Positions 24,977 through 33,427 of a stretch of DNA of 35,735 nucleotides are shown one piece after another. Under the pieces are notes generated by a model, which saw only the letters and a list, made by a program, of their open reading frames with translations, had not been told where the DNA came from and made no database searches. The position numbers were made by a program, and so were the translations under genes. Within the stretch, counting starts at the first letter, position 1. The number at the start of each line of letters is the position of its first letter. Source of the DNA: Candidatus Gastranaerophilales bacterium (GTDB lineage Bacteria; Cyanobacteriota; Vampirovibrionia; Gastranaerophilales; Gastranaerophilaceae); NCBI GenBank assembly GCA_905235825.1, contig CAJONH010000006.1, positions 1-35,735 of the forward strand. Reading direction: 5' to 3'.

Positions 24977-25199
24977 GTTCTCTCACTTACTATGATTTTA
25001 TATTATCAAAAATCTGATTTTGTGTCATTATCCTGATTGATTATTAATAGTTAAATTTGAAAATTAAATTTTATAATTTTATAACTGTATAATTGTTAAC
25101 ATATATTAAGTAAAAAACTTTTTAAGTCAATTTTGATATTGCAAATGTTTTTATATAAATGTGGGTAGTAAAGTTTAATAATGATAGTGGGGTTTGGTT
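24977..25199. other. Divergent intergenic region
   Basis: This 223-base gap separates the divergently transcribed vWA and glycine-zipper genes and holds both promoters. For the minus-strand vWA gene a TATAAA-like box lies about 35 bases upstream; the plus-strand element is listed separately. Nothing else is seen. Confidence 0.5.
25129..25157 (+). promoter_or_regulatory. Promoter-like element, AATTTT-N17-TATATA
   Basis: CAATTTT at 25128 and TGTTTTTATATAA at 25146-25158, then a G-rich patch (GTGGGTAG), 42 bases before the ATG at 25200. It matches the elements at 5643 and 10745. Confidence 0.55.
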
Positions 25200-25874
25200 A
25201 TGACAGTAAGCAGTAACTATTTTACGGGAATAGATAAATCAACATCGGTTTTTCAAAATCCGAATTATTTTTCAGGTACGGGTTCTTCTTCTTTAGCATT
25301 GACAACAGGCGGACAAATAACATCAGCAAGTCTTTTTGATGAAAAATTCTTAGACAGAAAAGACGGATACAATCAAAGACGTGAAGCATACAATGTTGCA
25401 AAAGCGGGACGTGATGCCGCAATTAATAAGAAAATTTCCAATCTTATTTCGTATATAGAAAACGGAAAAGAAGGAAAGGCAATGAAAGAATACGGTAAAT
25501 TGCTTGAAGAAATGTCAAAACAGGACAGATATGCACAATTGACAAACGGTGATGATGATACACAACTGAGAGCCGTAGCAAGACAGTTAATTGAATCAAA
25601 TGCCGATGTGGATTTGGAAGAATTAATTAAAGATAATCTTGATACTTCTTTTGAAAGAGGCTTTAAAGTAAGTTTTGAAGATAAGACGTATACTCAGGAA
25701 GATGTACTAAAGGAAATGTGCGATTTAGATGAAACGAACAAAATAACAGGACTCAAAAGAGTTGCAGGCAATGTATGCAGAATAGGTGCTTGTGCTGCAA
25801 CCGGTGCCGTTGTCGGCGGGCCTGTTGGTGCAATTGCAGGTGCGGTAATAGGTACACTGGGTTGTTTATTTTAA
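25200..25874 (+). CDS. Hypothetical protein with C-terminal glycine zipper
   Basis: A 224-residue orphan. The ATG at 25200 is preceded by a G-rich GTGGGG; a TTG six bases earlier is less likely. The N-terminal 45 residues are Ser/Thr/Phe-rich (NYFTGIDKSTSVFQNPNYFSG), the middle is charged and helical, and the last 28 residues form a glycine zipper (TGAVVGGPVGAIAGAVIGTL) with small residues every fourth position, typical of membrane-inserting or oligomerising helices. No signal peptide. Four cysteines sit near or in this tail. A terminator follows. It may be a pore-forming, secreted or membrane-associated protein; the function is unknown. Confidence 0.8.
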   Translation: MTVSSNYFTGIDKSTSVFQNPNYFSGTGSSSLALTTGGQITSASLFDEKFLDRKDGYNQRREAYNVAKAGRDAAINKKISNLISYIENGKEGKAMKEYGKLLEEMSKQDRYAQLTNGDDDTQLRAVARQLIESNADVDLEELIKDNLDTSFERGFKVSFEDKTYTQEDVLKEMCDLDETNKITGLKRVAGNVCRIGACAATGAVVGGPVGAIAGAVIGTLGCLF

Positions 25875-25932
25875 TAATCATACAAAAATAACTTAATTAC
25901 TTAATTATAACTAACCAAAACTAAACCATTAA

Positions 25933-25955
25933 GGGCGGCAATGCCGCCCGTTTTT
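25933..25955 (+). terminator. Rho-independent terminator
   Basis: A perfect 7-bp GC-rich stem (GGGCGGC/GCCGCCC, loop AAT) at 25933-25949, then G and five T. It ends the glycine-zipper gene and overlaps the stop of the convergent radical SAM gene by two bases. Confidence 0.9.
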
Positions 25956-26922
25956 ATTTTTGAGATAGAATATAACCTCTGTCAATAAGTTCGACATTAA
26001 GCCCGTTTTGCTTAGCTAAATCAATAGTAAATTTAACAAGGTCTATAATATAAGAAGGAATATTTTCTTTATTTTTGTTATACCACATCATTTCAACATC
26101 AAAAGCAATGTGTTTTACACCGGCTTCGATTGATTTATTAATCCATTTTGTTATTTCTTCTTGTGAGTCATTAACATAAGGAATTAAAATGAATTTAGTT
26201 TTAACTCTATCGGTTTGCGGCTGAACGGAGGCATATTTTTTTACATTTTCCCAAACTTTATCATAAAAATCGTACCTTTTTACTTTAATAAAAGTTTCTC
26301 TTGTTCCCGAATCAACAGAAACAACGATATTAACTCTGCCTTCTTTTATTCCGCATTCTACAATTTTACTGTATTTAGTTGCATTTGTTAAAACACGAAT
26401 ATTTGATAAATCATAATCAATAAAAAGTTTAATTAAATCATCAAATTCCGGTGCGACAGATGGTTCACCGCCTGCTATCGTGATATTACCGCCTTTTCTT
26501 AAATATCCTTGCTCTGCCATATCTTTTATTGCAGGATAGACATTATACTGTTTTTGATGAGGTCTGTCTTCATCATTAAGCCGGCAATAAATACAATGCT
26601 CATTACATATAGTCCAATTGTTAAAATTAATAAAGGATATGTAATCTTCATTATCCCATTCTTGTTCTTTTAAATATATACAGTTCTTGCATTCGGGAAT
26701 TATATTTCCTTTTTGCATTGATTTTCTGTATTGATTTTTTATTGCAAAAAATTTTTTCCAGTCTATTAATTCGCCGTAATATTTATCAATGATTTTTTTA
26801 TATCCCTTATCCGTAGGCGGTATGCGGCAGCAAAAATTTATACTGTCAGTAAAAAAATCAAGTCCGTGTTCAATAAGGTCACAGCTTATATATTTTTTCT
26901 TTTTTTGAAATAACTTGAACAA
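25954..26922 (-). CDS. Radical SAM protein
   Basis: A 322-residue cytosolic iron-sulfur enzyme. The 4Fe-4S-binding motif C106-x3-C110-x2-C113 (WTICNEHCIYC) is followed by the AdoMet 'GGE' motif in TIAGGEPSVAP near 150 and SVDSGT near 207, in the usual order. The N-terminal 100 residues carry extra cysteines (C31-C32, C78-x2-C81 in IPECKNCIY), which could hold a second cluster as in SPASM/twitch proteins, though these are normally C-terminal. Closest in style to unassigned radical SAM proteins near glycan genes. It stands alone, so substrate and reaction are unknown. The start is the only ATG at that end and lacks a clear binding site. Confidence 0.85.
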   Translation of the reverse strand: MFKLFQKKKKYISCDLIEHGLDFFTDSINFCCRIPPTDKGYKKIIDKYYGELIDWKKFFAIKNQYRKSMQKGNIIPECKNCIYLKEQEWDNEDYISFINFNNWTICNEHCIYCRLNDEDRPHQKQYNVYPAIKDMAEQGYLRKGGNITIAGGEPSVAPEFDDLIKLFIDYDLSNIRVLTNATKYSKIVECGIKEGRVNIVVSVDSGTRETFIKVKRYDFYDKVWENVKKYASVQPQTDRVKTKFILIPYVNDSQEEITKWINKSIEAGVKHIAFDVEMMWYNKNKENIPSYIIDLVKFTIDLAKQNGLNVELIDRGYILSQK

Positions 26923-27038
26923 TTTTAAATTCTTTTCATTTTACTTTAACAGTTATAATTATATCATTTTTAAAAGATTATATATTCACTAAATTTTTTT
27001 ACATTATATAATAATATTGTTAAGAGAGAGGAATAATT

Positions 27039-28049
27039 ATGCTTATTGTAATGCAGGAAAATGCGGCTGAAAATACCATAGAAAATGTTATAAAATTTAT
27101 TAAGCAATACGGATTTGATGCTCATGTATCAAAAGGTGAGTCACATACCGTTATTGGTGCTGTCGGAAGCAAAATGATTGATAAACGTGATATTGAGCTT
27201 TTGGACGGAGTAAAAGAAGTAATAAGAATTTCTTCTCCATATAAATTAGTCAGCAGAGTATTTAAAGAAGAAGATACTGTTATTGATGTAAAAGGAACAA
27301 AAATAGGCGGCGGTCATATTGGTATGATAGCAGGTCCATGCACTGTAGAAACTTATGACCAAATGGATGCTACCGCAAAAAAATTGAGCAGTTACGGTGT
27401 AAAAATATTAAGAGGAGGAGCGTTTAAACCCAGAACCTCACCTTATTCTTTTCAGGGACTTGGTGAAGAAGGATTAAAAATTCTGAAAGAAACTGCCGAT
27501 AAATATAATATGGCTGTAACGTCAGAGGTTATGGAAGTTTCTCAAATTCCTATGTTCTTAAAGTATGTTGATATTTTACAGGTCGGTGCAAGGAATATGC
27601 AAAATTTCAACTTATTAAAGAGTTTGGGGGAAATAAGAAAACCGGTTTTATTAAAAAGAGGTTTAAGTGCAACTATCGAAGAATGGCTGATGTCGGCAGA
27701 ATACGTAATGGCAGGCGGAAATCGTGAAGTTATTTTATGTGAAAGAGGTATAAGAACTTTTGAACACATGACCAGAAATACACTCGATATAAGTGCAATA
27801 CCTGTTGTTCAAAAAATAAGCCACTTGCCTGTTGTTGTTGACCCGAGCCACGCTACGGGATTAAGAGATAAAGTTGCTCCTATGTCAAAGGCAGCAGTAG
27901 CGGCAGGTGCAGACGGTTTAATTATAGAAGTTCATAACTCGCCCGAAACGGCTGTTTGTGATGGAGCCCAGTCTTTATATCCGGAACAATTTGAAGAATT
28001 GTTTAGGGATTTAAAAGCTCTTGCAGCTGTTGTTAAAAAGACATTTTAA
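27039..28049 (+). CDS. aroF: 3-deoxy-7-phosphoheptulonate synthase (DAHP synthase)
   Basis: Entry enzyme of the shikimate pathway, condensing phosphoenolpyruvate and erythrose-4-phosphate. Its 336 residues match the AroF/Thermotoga-type class I-beta enzyme: a ferredoxin-like N-terminal regulatory domain (1-75), then the TIM barrel with IAGPCTVET near 93-101, LRGGAFKPRTSPYSFQG near 127-143, LKRGLSATIEEW near 205 and the metal-site VVDPSHATG near 266. The ATG follows GAGAGAGG about 9 bases upstream. The nitrilase-family gene starts 11 bases after the stop, suggesting an operon. Feedback by aromatic amino acids through the N-terminal domain is known for the family; not shown here. Confidence 0.95.
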   Translation: MLIVMQENAAENTIENVIKFIKQYGFDAHVSKGESHTVIGAVGSKMIDKRDIELLDGVKEVIRISSPYKLVSRVFKEEDTVIDVKGTKIGGGHIGMIAGPCTVETYDQMDATAKKLSSYGVKILRGGAFKPRTSPYSFQGLGEEGLKILKETADKYNMAVTSEVMEVSQIPMFLKYVDILQVGARNMQNFNLLKSLGEIRKPVLLKRGLSATIEEWLMSAEYVMAGGNREVILCERGIRTFEHMTRNTLDISAIPVVQKISHLPVVVDPSHATGLRDKVAPMSKAAVAAGADGLIIEVHNSPETAVCDGAQSLYPEQFEELFRDLKALAAVVKKTF

Positions 28050-28060
28050 TAAATTTTATT

Positions 28061-28870
28061 ATGAAAATCAAATTAATCGTGGTGCAATTGGAAGCGGCTG
28101 CAGGAAATATACAGGCAAATATAAACAAGATAGATGCTCTTATTTTAGAGCAAAATAAGTCTGACATTGATTTGATTGTATTGCCCGAATTATGGACAAC
28201 AGGCTGGGATTGTACAAATTTTAATAAATATTCCGAAGACTTATATTCATCCCAAACCTATGACTTTTTAAAAAAATTAAGTACTAAATATAATTCAAAT
28301 GTTATAGGCGGAAGTTCGGTTCTTCGTCGTGAAGGAACAAAAGACAGAAACAGCTGCTTGATTTTCAACAGGGAAGGAGAATTAAAAGCTGTATATGATA
28401 AATATCATCTTTTTTCTCATCGTGGGCAATCGGAAGGTGTATACTTGGAAGAAGGTACAACAGGTTTAATTGTAAACTCTGATATAGGTAAAATAGGAAT
28501 TTCAACCTGTTTTGATATAAGATTTCCCGAACTGTTCAGATTATATGCTTTTAAAGGTTCTGATTTTGTCGTTAATATGGCGGCATGGCCGTTAGGATTT
28601 TATGACGAATACGAAACTCTATTGCATGCCCGTGCAATAGAAAATCAAATGTATTATATTTCAAGCTGTTTGACCGGAAAAATAAATGACGAATATGCTT
28701 TTTCAGGTAATTCACAGGTTTGTGATTATCGTGGAAGAATTATTGCAAAACTTGCCCGTGAAGAAAAAGCACTTTATACTGAAATTAATACAGATGAAAT
28801 GAAAGAATACAGGCAAAAAATGCCTATTCTAAGTGATACAAAGTCCGAATACAAAATAATGGAGATATAA
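28061..28870 (+). CDS. Carbon-nitrogen hydrolase, omega-amidase-like
   Basis: A 269-residue nitrilase-superfamily enzyme. The catalytic triad is complete: E43 in LPELWTTGWD, K114 in YDKYHLFSH, C150 in ISTCFDIRFPELFR. DIRFPELFR and HRGQSEG fit the omega-amidase branch, which hydrolyses alpha-ketoglutaramate or alpha-ketosuccinamate formed by glutamine/asparagine transaminases; an aminotransferase lies downstream (30335), which makes this plausible but not proven. Length is normal for the family. It lies between aroF and the PBP4-family gene, whose ATG overlaps its stop (TAATG). Confidence 0.85.
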   Translation: MKIKLIVVQLEAAAGNIQANINKIDALILEQNKSDIDLIVLPELWTTGWDCTNFNKYSEDLYSSQTYDFLKKLSTKYNSNVIGGSSVLRREGTKDRNSCLIFNREGELKAVYDKYHLFSHRGQSEGVYLEEGTTGLIVNSDIGKIGISTCFDIRFPELFRLYAFKGSDFVVNMAAWPLGFYDEYETLLHARAIENQMYYISSCLTGKINDEYAFSGNSQVCDYRGRIIAKLAREEKALYTEINTDEMKEYRQKMPILSDTKSEYKIMEI

Positions 28871-30222
28871 TGAAAAAATTTTTACTGCTTATTTTAACAC
28901 TAATATTAACCGTTAACTCCGGTTTTGCGATGTCCTCTTTAAAAATGGATAAACTGATAAAAAGTTCGGGATTAACGGATACTGCAACATTGGCGGTTTC
29001 GGTAAGGAGTGCGGACTCAGGTAATGTAATTTATCAAAATAATGCAAAAAAACTTTTACATCCTGCTTCAGTATTAAAAATTTTTACAACTTATGCTGCA
29101 CTTGACACATTAGGATATGATTATGAATTTAAAACTCAATTTTATAAATTCGGAGATGATTTGTATATAAAATTAGGTGCAGACCCGATGCTTAATACAA
29201 TTCAGCTTAAATCGGCTTTTAACGAACTAAAAGCACAGGGAAGAACCTCGTTTAAAAATTTATATTTTGACGACAGCATAATAGATAAAAAAGAGTTTTC
29301 TCAAGGCTGGATGTGGGATGATGATATAAGCCCGTATACACCGAAAGTAAGTTCTTATAATTTGGACGGAAATGTGATTGCGGTCAGTTTATCACCTTCA
29401 TCAAACGGAATGATGAGTGTAAATACAAAATCAAAATATCCTATGTCCGTAATAAGTTATATAAAATCCGATTCAACAATTGACAATCTTGATATGAGCA
29501 GATATAACTGGATAAATCCCGATGTGGTTGAAGTCTATGGTATGGTTAATAAAACAAAGTCCTTTAATATACCTGTAAGCAATATGAGAAAATACTTTAT
29601 ATATAATGTAGAGCAGGCACTCGATGAATCTAAAATTCAAATAACAAATACGGCTTATGCTTCAAAACTTGTTCCCGATAATGCGGAATTATTAACCGAA
29701 ATTTCAAATCCCATTTCAAAAACTATAGCTCCTATCCTGCAATACAGTAATAATTTAATGGCGGAAACAGTTTATAAAGTTGCAGCATCAAAGAAATTTG
29801 AAGCAACGGGAACGGATTATCTTGCAGGCATTATGTTTAATGAATTTTATAAAAAGCACGGGATTGATACCGACGGCATAATAATAAAAGACGGCTGCGG
29901 AGTTTCCAGAAATAATCTTTTTTATGCCGATTGGATGACAACAGCTCTGGCAAAACTTTATAAAATGGGCGGATTTGAAAAATTTAGAGAATATATGGCT
30001 CAGGCAGGTGACGGAACCCTTTACAACAGATTATACGATTTAAGGGGAGAAGCATGGCTTAAAACAGGTTCTTTATCAAATATCAGTGCCATTTCGGGAT
30101 ATGTAAAATCCGAAGACGGTCATACTTATGCTGTAGCCGTATTAATTCAGAATTTTACGCAAAAACAATCTGAAATAAAGCGTTTGGAAGATGATATAAT
30201 TCAAGTTATTTACGGAAAATAA
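28870..30222 (+). CDS. dacB: D-alanyl-D-alanine carboxypeptidase/endopeptidase (PBP4 family, S13)
   Basis: Periplasmic serine peptidase that trims or cleaves peptidoglycan cross-links. Signal peptide MKKFLLLILTLILTVNSGFA (cleavage after about residue 20). Active-site motifs are S67-x-x-K70 in HPASVLKIF, SNN in QYSNNLMAETVYK near 297, and KTG in LKTGSLSNISAISGYV near 398. The 450-residue length suits class C PBP4 with an inserted domain between SxxK and SxN. It starts on the nitrilase stop codon and has no separate ribosome site, so translation is coupled. It could be exclusively a carboxypeptidase or also an endopeptidase. Confidence 0.93.
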   Translation: MKKFLLLILTLILTVNSGFAMSSLKMDKLIKSSGLTDTATLAVSVRSADSGNVIYQNNAKKLLHPASVLKIFTTYAALDTLGYDYEFKTQFYKFGDDLYIKLGADPMLNTIQLKSAFNELKAQGRTSFKNLYFDDSIIDKKEFSQGWMWDDDISPYTPKVSSYNLDGNVIAVSLSPSSNGMMSVNTKSKYPMSVISYIKSDSTIDNLDMSRYNWINPDVVEVYGMVNKTKSFNIPVSNMRKYFIYNVEQALDESKIQITNTAYASKLVPDNAELLTEISNPISKTIAPILQYSNNLMAETVYKVAASKKFEATGTDYLAGIMFNEFYKKHGIDTDGIIIKDGCGVSRNNLFYADWMTTALAKLYKMGGFEKFREYMAQAGDGTLYNRLYDLRGEAWLKTGSLSNISAISGYVKSEDGHTYAVAVLIQNFTQKQSEIKRLEDDIIQVIYGK

Positions 30223-30334
30223 ATTCCGTCCAAACATAATCGGTTTTAACTAAGTATATTTTAAAGTTGCGGTAAGCTCTGTAATGTGCTAAAATCAAGC
30301 TGTAGGAATTAGTAAAAGAAGCGGAAATCGGAAT

Positions 30335-31516
30335 ATGTTTGAAAAATTTTACTCGGAAAGAATTAAAAATACTCCATCATCATTTATAAGAGAAATTTTA
30401 AAAGTCACGCAAAGTTCCGATATTATCTCTTTTGCGGGAGGTTTACCCAATCCTATTTCATTCCCTCAGGAAGCGTTAAAGGTTTCGATGAATCGTATTG
30501 CAGATATGTACGGTGCAAAAATATATCAATATTCCACAACCTGCGGTTTGGACAGTCTTCGTGAACATATTGTTAATCGATACAAAAAACTTTGGAACAT
30601 GGATATAACAATAGATAATGTTATAATAACAACAGGTTCTCAGCAGGCTTTAGACTTAATCGGTAAAGTTTTTATAAATGAAGGCGACAATGTTATGGTT
30701 GAAAAACCTTCATATTTGGGTTTATTGCAGGTATTTTGCATGTATAAAGCTCATTTCGTAACAACAAAACTCAATGAAGACGGGCTTGATATTGAAGATT
30801 TAAAAAATACAATGAAAACTTATAAGCCGAAAGCTGCTTATTTAATTCCCAATTTCCAAAATCCTACAGGGTTAACCTATACAAAAGAAAACAGAGAAAA
30901 AGTTTTTGAAGTCATAAAAGACGAGGATATGATTTTAATTCAGGATGACCCTTATGGCGAATTGCGTTTTGAAGATAGTGAAAGAATTCCTTATATAGGA
31001 TTAAATCTTACACAGAAAAATATTTATTTAGGTTCTTTCTCGAAAATCGTAACTCCCGGAATGAGGCTGGGATACATTATTGCAAATAAAGAAATAATTA
31101 AAATGCTTGAAACCGCAAAACAAGCGTCAGATTTGCATTCAAATATATTCGGTCAATATTTGATTTCTGATTATTTATCAAACAACGATTTAGATAAACA
31201 TATCGAAAAAATTAAACATCTTTATAAAGAGCAGGCTGGTGCAATGGTCGGTGCGATGGAAGAATATTTCCCGAAAAACGTTAAGTTTACAAGACCTCAG
31301 GGCGGTATGTTTACCTGGGTAACTCTTGAAGAAGGCAAAGATGTATTGCAATTATTTGATAAAGCAATAGCAAAAAAAGTTGCTTTTGTTCCGGGACATC
31401 CTTTTTATGTAAATCCCAAGACTGTTAATACTTTTAGGCTTAATTATACAAATGCGGATTCGGATACAATAAAAACAGGCATAAAACGTTTAGCGGAAGC
31501 ATTAAATGAAATATAA
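30335..31516 (+). CDS. PLP-dependent class I/II aminotransferase (2-aminoadipate/aromatic type)
   Basis: A 393-residue fold-type I aminotransferase. Features: FAGGLPNPISFP near 35, YSTTCGLDSLREHI, the cofactor loop TTGSQQALDLIG near 105, IPNFQNPTG near 167, DDPYGELRFE near 206 and the Schiff-base lysine in LGSFSKIVTPGMRLGY near 230, with the final Arg in TFRLNYTNAD. The sequence style is that of the LysN/MocR-catalytic-domain group, often acting on 2-aminoadipate, branched-chain or aromatic amino acids. No DNA-binding domain is attached. Proximity to DAHP synthase makes an aromatic role attractive, but the 112-base gap argues for separate transcription. Confidence 0.9.
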   Translation: MFEKFYSERIKNTPSSFIREILKVTQSSDIISFAGGLPNPISFPQEALKVSMNRIADMYGAKIYQYSTTCGLDSLREHIVNRYKKLWNMDITIDNVIITTGSQQALDLIGKVFINEGDNVMVEKPSYLGLLQVFCMYKAHFVTTKLNEDGLDIEDLKNTMKTYKPKAAYLIPNFQNPTGLTYTKENREKVFEVIKDEDMILIQDDPYGELRFEDSERIPYIGLNLTQKNIYLGSFSKIVTPGMRLGYIIANKEIIKMLETAKQASDLHSNIFGQYLISDYLSNNDLDKHIEKIKHLYKEQAGAMVGAMEEYFPKNVKFTRPQGGMFTWVTLEEGKDVLQLFDKAIAKKVAFVPGHPFYVNPKTVNTFRLNYTNADSDTIKTGIKRLAEALNEI

Positions 31517-31529
31517 CAACTGTTGTATT

Positions 31530-32534
31530 TTATAATGAAAGTCTTTTACTTAGTGAAGGAATAATTAACTTCCATATTTGTGCATTAGGATGTATTGTTA
31601 CCGTTCTTTCGTTTTGTAATATATCTGATATTTCCGTTTTTTTACCGATTAATTCTTCGGTTGAAAGAACTGTTATACCTTCTTTTTCCATGTCTTTCCA
31701 ATGTCCGGTATTTAACGAATTAATCGCATTTTCGCTTGAGTTCAATCCTGCCTGTTCTATAACGTCAATACTATCGGAATAAATTAAAAAAATAAGTTTT
31801 GCATCGGGGAAATTTTTATGAATATCATTATTTATTTCTTTAATATATTTTTTTATTAATTTTATTACACTTTTTTGCAATCCGTTTTTATACAAAGAAT
31901 TTACATATAATTTATTTTTAACGGATAAAACAGTGTATAAATAATCGAAATAAGAAAACTTTTGCCCTTCTAAAAGTCCGTATTTTCTTAAATAAAAATA
32001 TCTGTATTGCCTGTTAATACTGTAAGTTCTATCAAATTGAGGATAAGTATATGTTAAAATCACATATTTTAATGGATTATTTTTTGTTTGATTTTTTAAT
32101 TTTTCAATATTTTGATTATTTTTTAACTCCAATACGGCATATTCAATACCCTCCGTACAAAATGCCCAGTTATATACGGGACGTTTTGTATATTTTGAAA
32201 GTTGAGCAGAAAATGCTTCTTCTTTTGTTAAGCCTAATCCATAAGTATATGAATCGCCCAAAAGTAATATTGCATTTTTTTTATAGTCATTTCCGTTTTC
32301 TTCTCTGCCGTCATTTTTATAATATATAGGATTATCTTTAGCCGGTTTCTCATAATTAACATATAAATGATTACCAATAAGAAATTCATCTTTTAATTTT
32401 TCAAATTTTTTATAATCGGGAAATAATATAAAACCTGACGAAAAAATACTTTTATATGCAAAAATTTCGTTTGCAATAAAAAGCAATAACAATAATAAAA
32501 TATTCAGTATTATTATATATATTTTCTTTTTCAT
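31530..32534 (-). CDS. SGNH-hydrolase-like membrane-anchored protein, paralogue 2
   Basis: A 334-residue protein with an uncleaved-type N-terminal membrane segment (about 5-26) and a large extracytoplasmic domain. LLLGDSYTYGLGL has the SGNH block-I Ser (S95), and a C-terminal TIHPNAQIW provides the block-V His (H315), but the Asp normally three residues before that His is absent. I start at ATG 32534, which overlaps the previous stop as ATGA; a reading from 32582 would add 16 residues inside the upstream gene. It shares architecture and wording (NRAF/NWAF, VISTTDL/VLSTEEL) with the preceding protein. Likely modifies envelope glycans, e.g. by acyl transfer, but this is inference. Last gene of the operon. 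Confidence 0.75.
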   Translation of the reverse strand: MKKKIYIIILNILLLLLLFIANEIFAYKSIFSSGFILFPDYKKFEKLKDEFLIGNHLYVNYEKPAKDNPIYYKNDGREENGNDYKKNAILLLGDSYTYGLGLTKEEAFSAQLSKYTKRPVYNWAFCTEGIEYAVLELKNNQNIEKLKNQTKNNPLKYVILTYTYPQFDRTYSINRQYRYFYLRKYGLLEGQKFSYFDYLYTVLSVKNKLYVNSLYKNGLQKSVIKLIKKYIKEINNDIHKNFPDAKLIFLIYSDSIDVIEQAGLNSSENAINSLNTGHWKDMEKEGITVLSTEELIGKKTEISDILQNERTVTIHPNAQIWKLIIPSLSKRLSL

Positions 32535-33424
32535 TTTATTTCTTCTAATTTCTTTATTAAATTCGGAACAATTACATTCCATGCCTGTTTACTTGGATGA
32601 TAATTGTCTGATATAAAATATTCTTTTTTATCCATTATACCTCCCGTTAAATCGGTTGTGGATATAACCGTAAAACCCTGCTTTACGAGTTCCTCCCAAT
32701 TTTTATGTTCTGATTTTATATACTCTTTATCACGTTCATAAATTAAAATTATAAATTTGTAATTTTTCCAATGTTTATCAAATTCTTTTTTTGTTTGAAT
32801 AAAAAAAGAATTTGCCGAATTATCGAGATATTCTTGTGAATATTTGTATACCTTATATTCGGAATAAGTTCTAAACATGTGCAGATTATATCGAAAGGGA
32901 AATTTTTCTTTTTCCAATTTTCCGTTTTTTGAAATATATCTTACCGAGGGATAAGGAAAAATGGGGTCAAAACTGCTGCAATTAGCTTTTTCCCTGTGGT
33001 CTGACGTAAAAACATAAATTATATATTCGGGATTTGGTACTTCTTTATAAAAATCCTCTCTGCGTGATTGATATAACATGGTATTTAAACCCCAGTTCCA
33101 TTCGAATGCTCTGTTATATAACGGTCTTTTCATTTTTTCGGAAAGCAAATATGCTAATGTTTCCTTATTATCAAGTTTATAACCATAAGCATAAGAACAT
33201 CCCAAAAGCAATATCGGTCTGTTTTTATATTGCAATCCGATTGGTTTACGGAGTTTTTCACGTTTTATCATTTCGTATACCTTATCAAAAGATTGAATTT
33301 TAAACAAAGAATATGCGGGCTTTTTTTTGTAATGTCTTACATTATAAAAATAACAGGCTGCTTCCGTAATTAAAAATATTATAATCAGATTAATAAATAT
33401 TATTAAAAAAAAATTTTTTTGCAT
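32531..33424 (-). CDS. SGNH-hydrolase-like membrane-anchored protein, paralogue 1
   Basis: A 297-residue relative of the next protein. An N-terminal anchor (about 5-26) precedes the extracytoplasmic domain. Block I reads LLLGCSYAYGYKL, so the usual Asp of GDS is Cys while the Ser (S77) is kept; block V is intact as D273-N-Y-H276 in SDNYHPSKQAW. Such proteins can be esterases or O-acetyl transferases acting on surface polysaccharides (AlgJ/OafB-like functions); which one cannot be told. The start lies 3 bases after the stop of the GT-C-like gene and its stop overlaps the next start, so this is a coupled operon. Confidence 0.75.
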   Translation of the reverse strand: MQKNFFLIIFINLIIIFLITEAACYFYNVRHYKKKPAYSLFKIQSFDKVYEMIKREKLRKPIGLQYKNRPILLLGCSYAYGYKLDNKETLAYLLSEKMKRPLYNRAFEWNWGLNTMLYQSRREDFYKEVPNPEYIIYVFTSDHREKANCSSFDPIFPYPSVRYISKNGKLEKEKFPFRYNLHMFRTYSEYKVYKYSQEYLDNSANSFFIQTKKEFDKHWKNYKFIILIYERDKEYIKSEHKNWEELVKQGFTVISTTDLTGGIMDKKEYFISDNYHPSKQAWNVIVPNLIKKLEEIK

Positions 33425-33427
33425 AGT

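Noticed and set aside
32535..32582. N-terminal extension of the second SGNH-like protein
   Set aside because: The ATG at 32534 forms an ATGA overlap with the preceding stop, the usual coupled arrangement; the extension is polar and lies inside the upstream gene.
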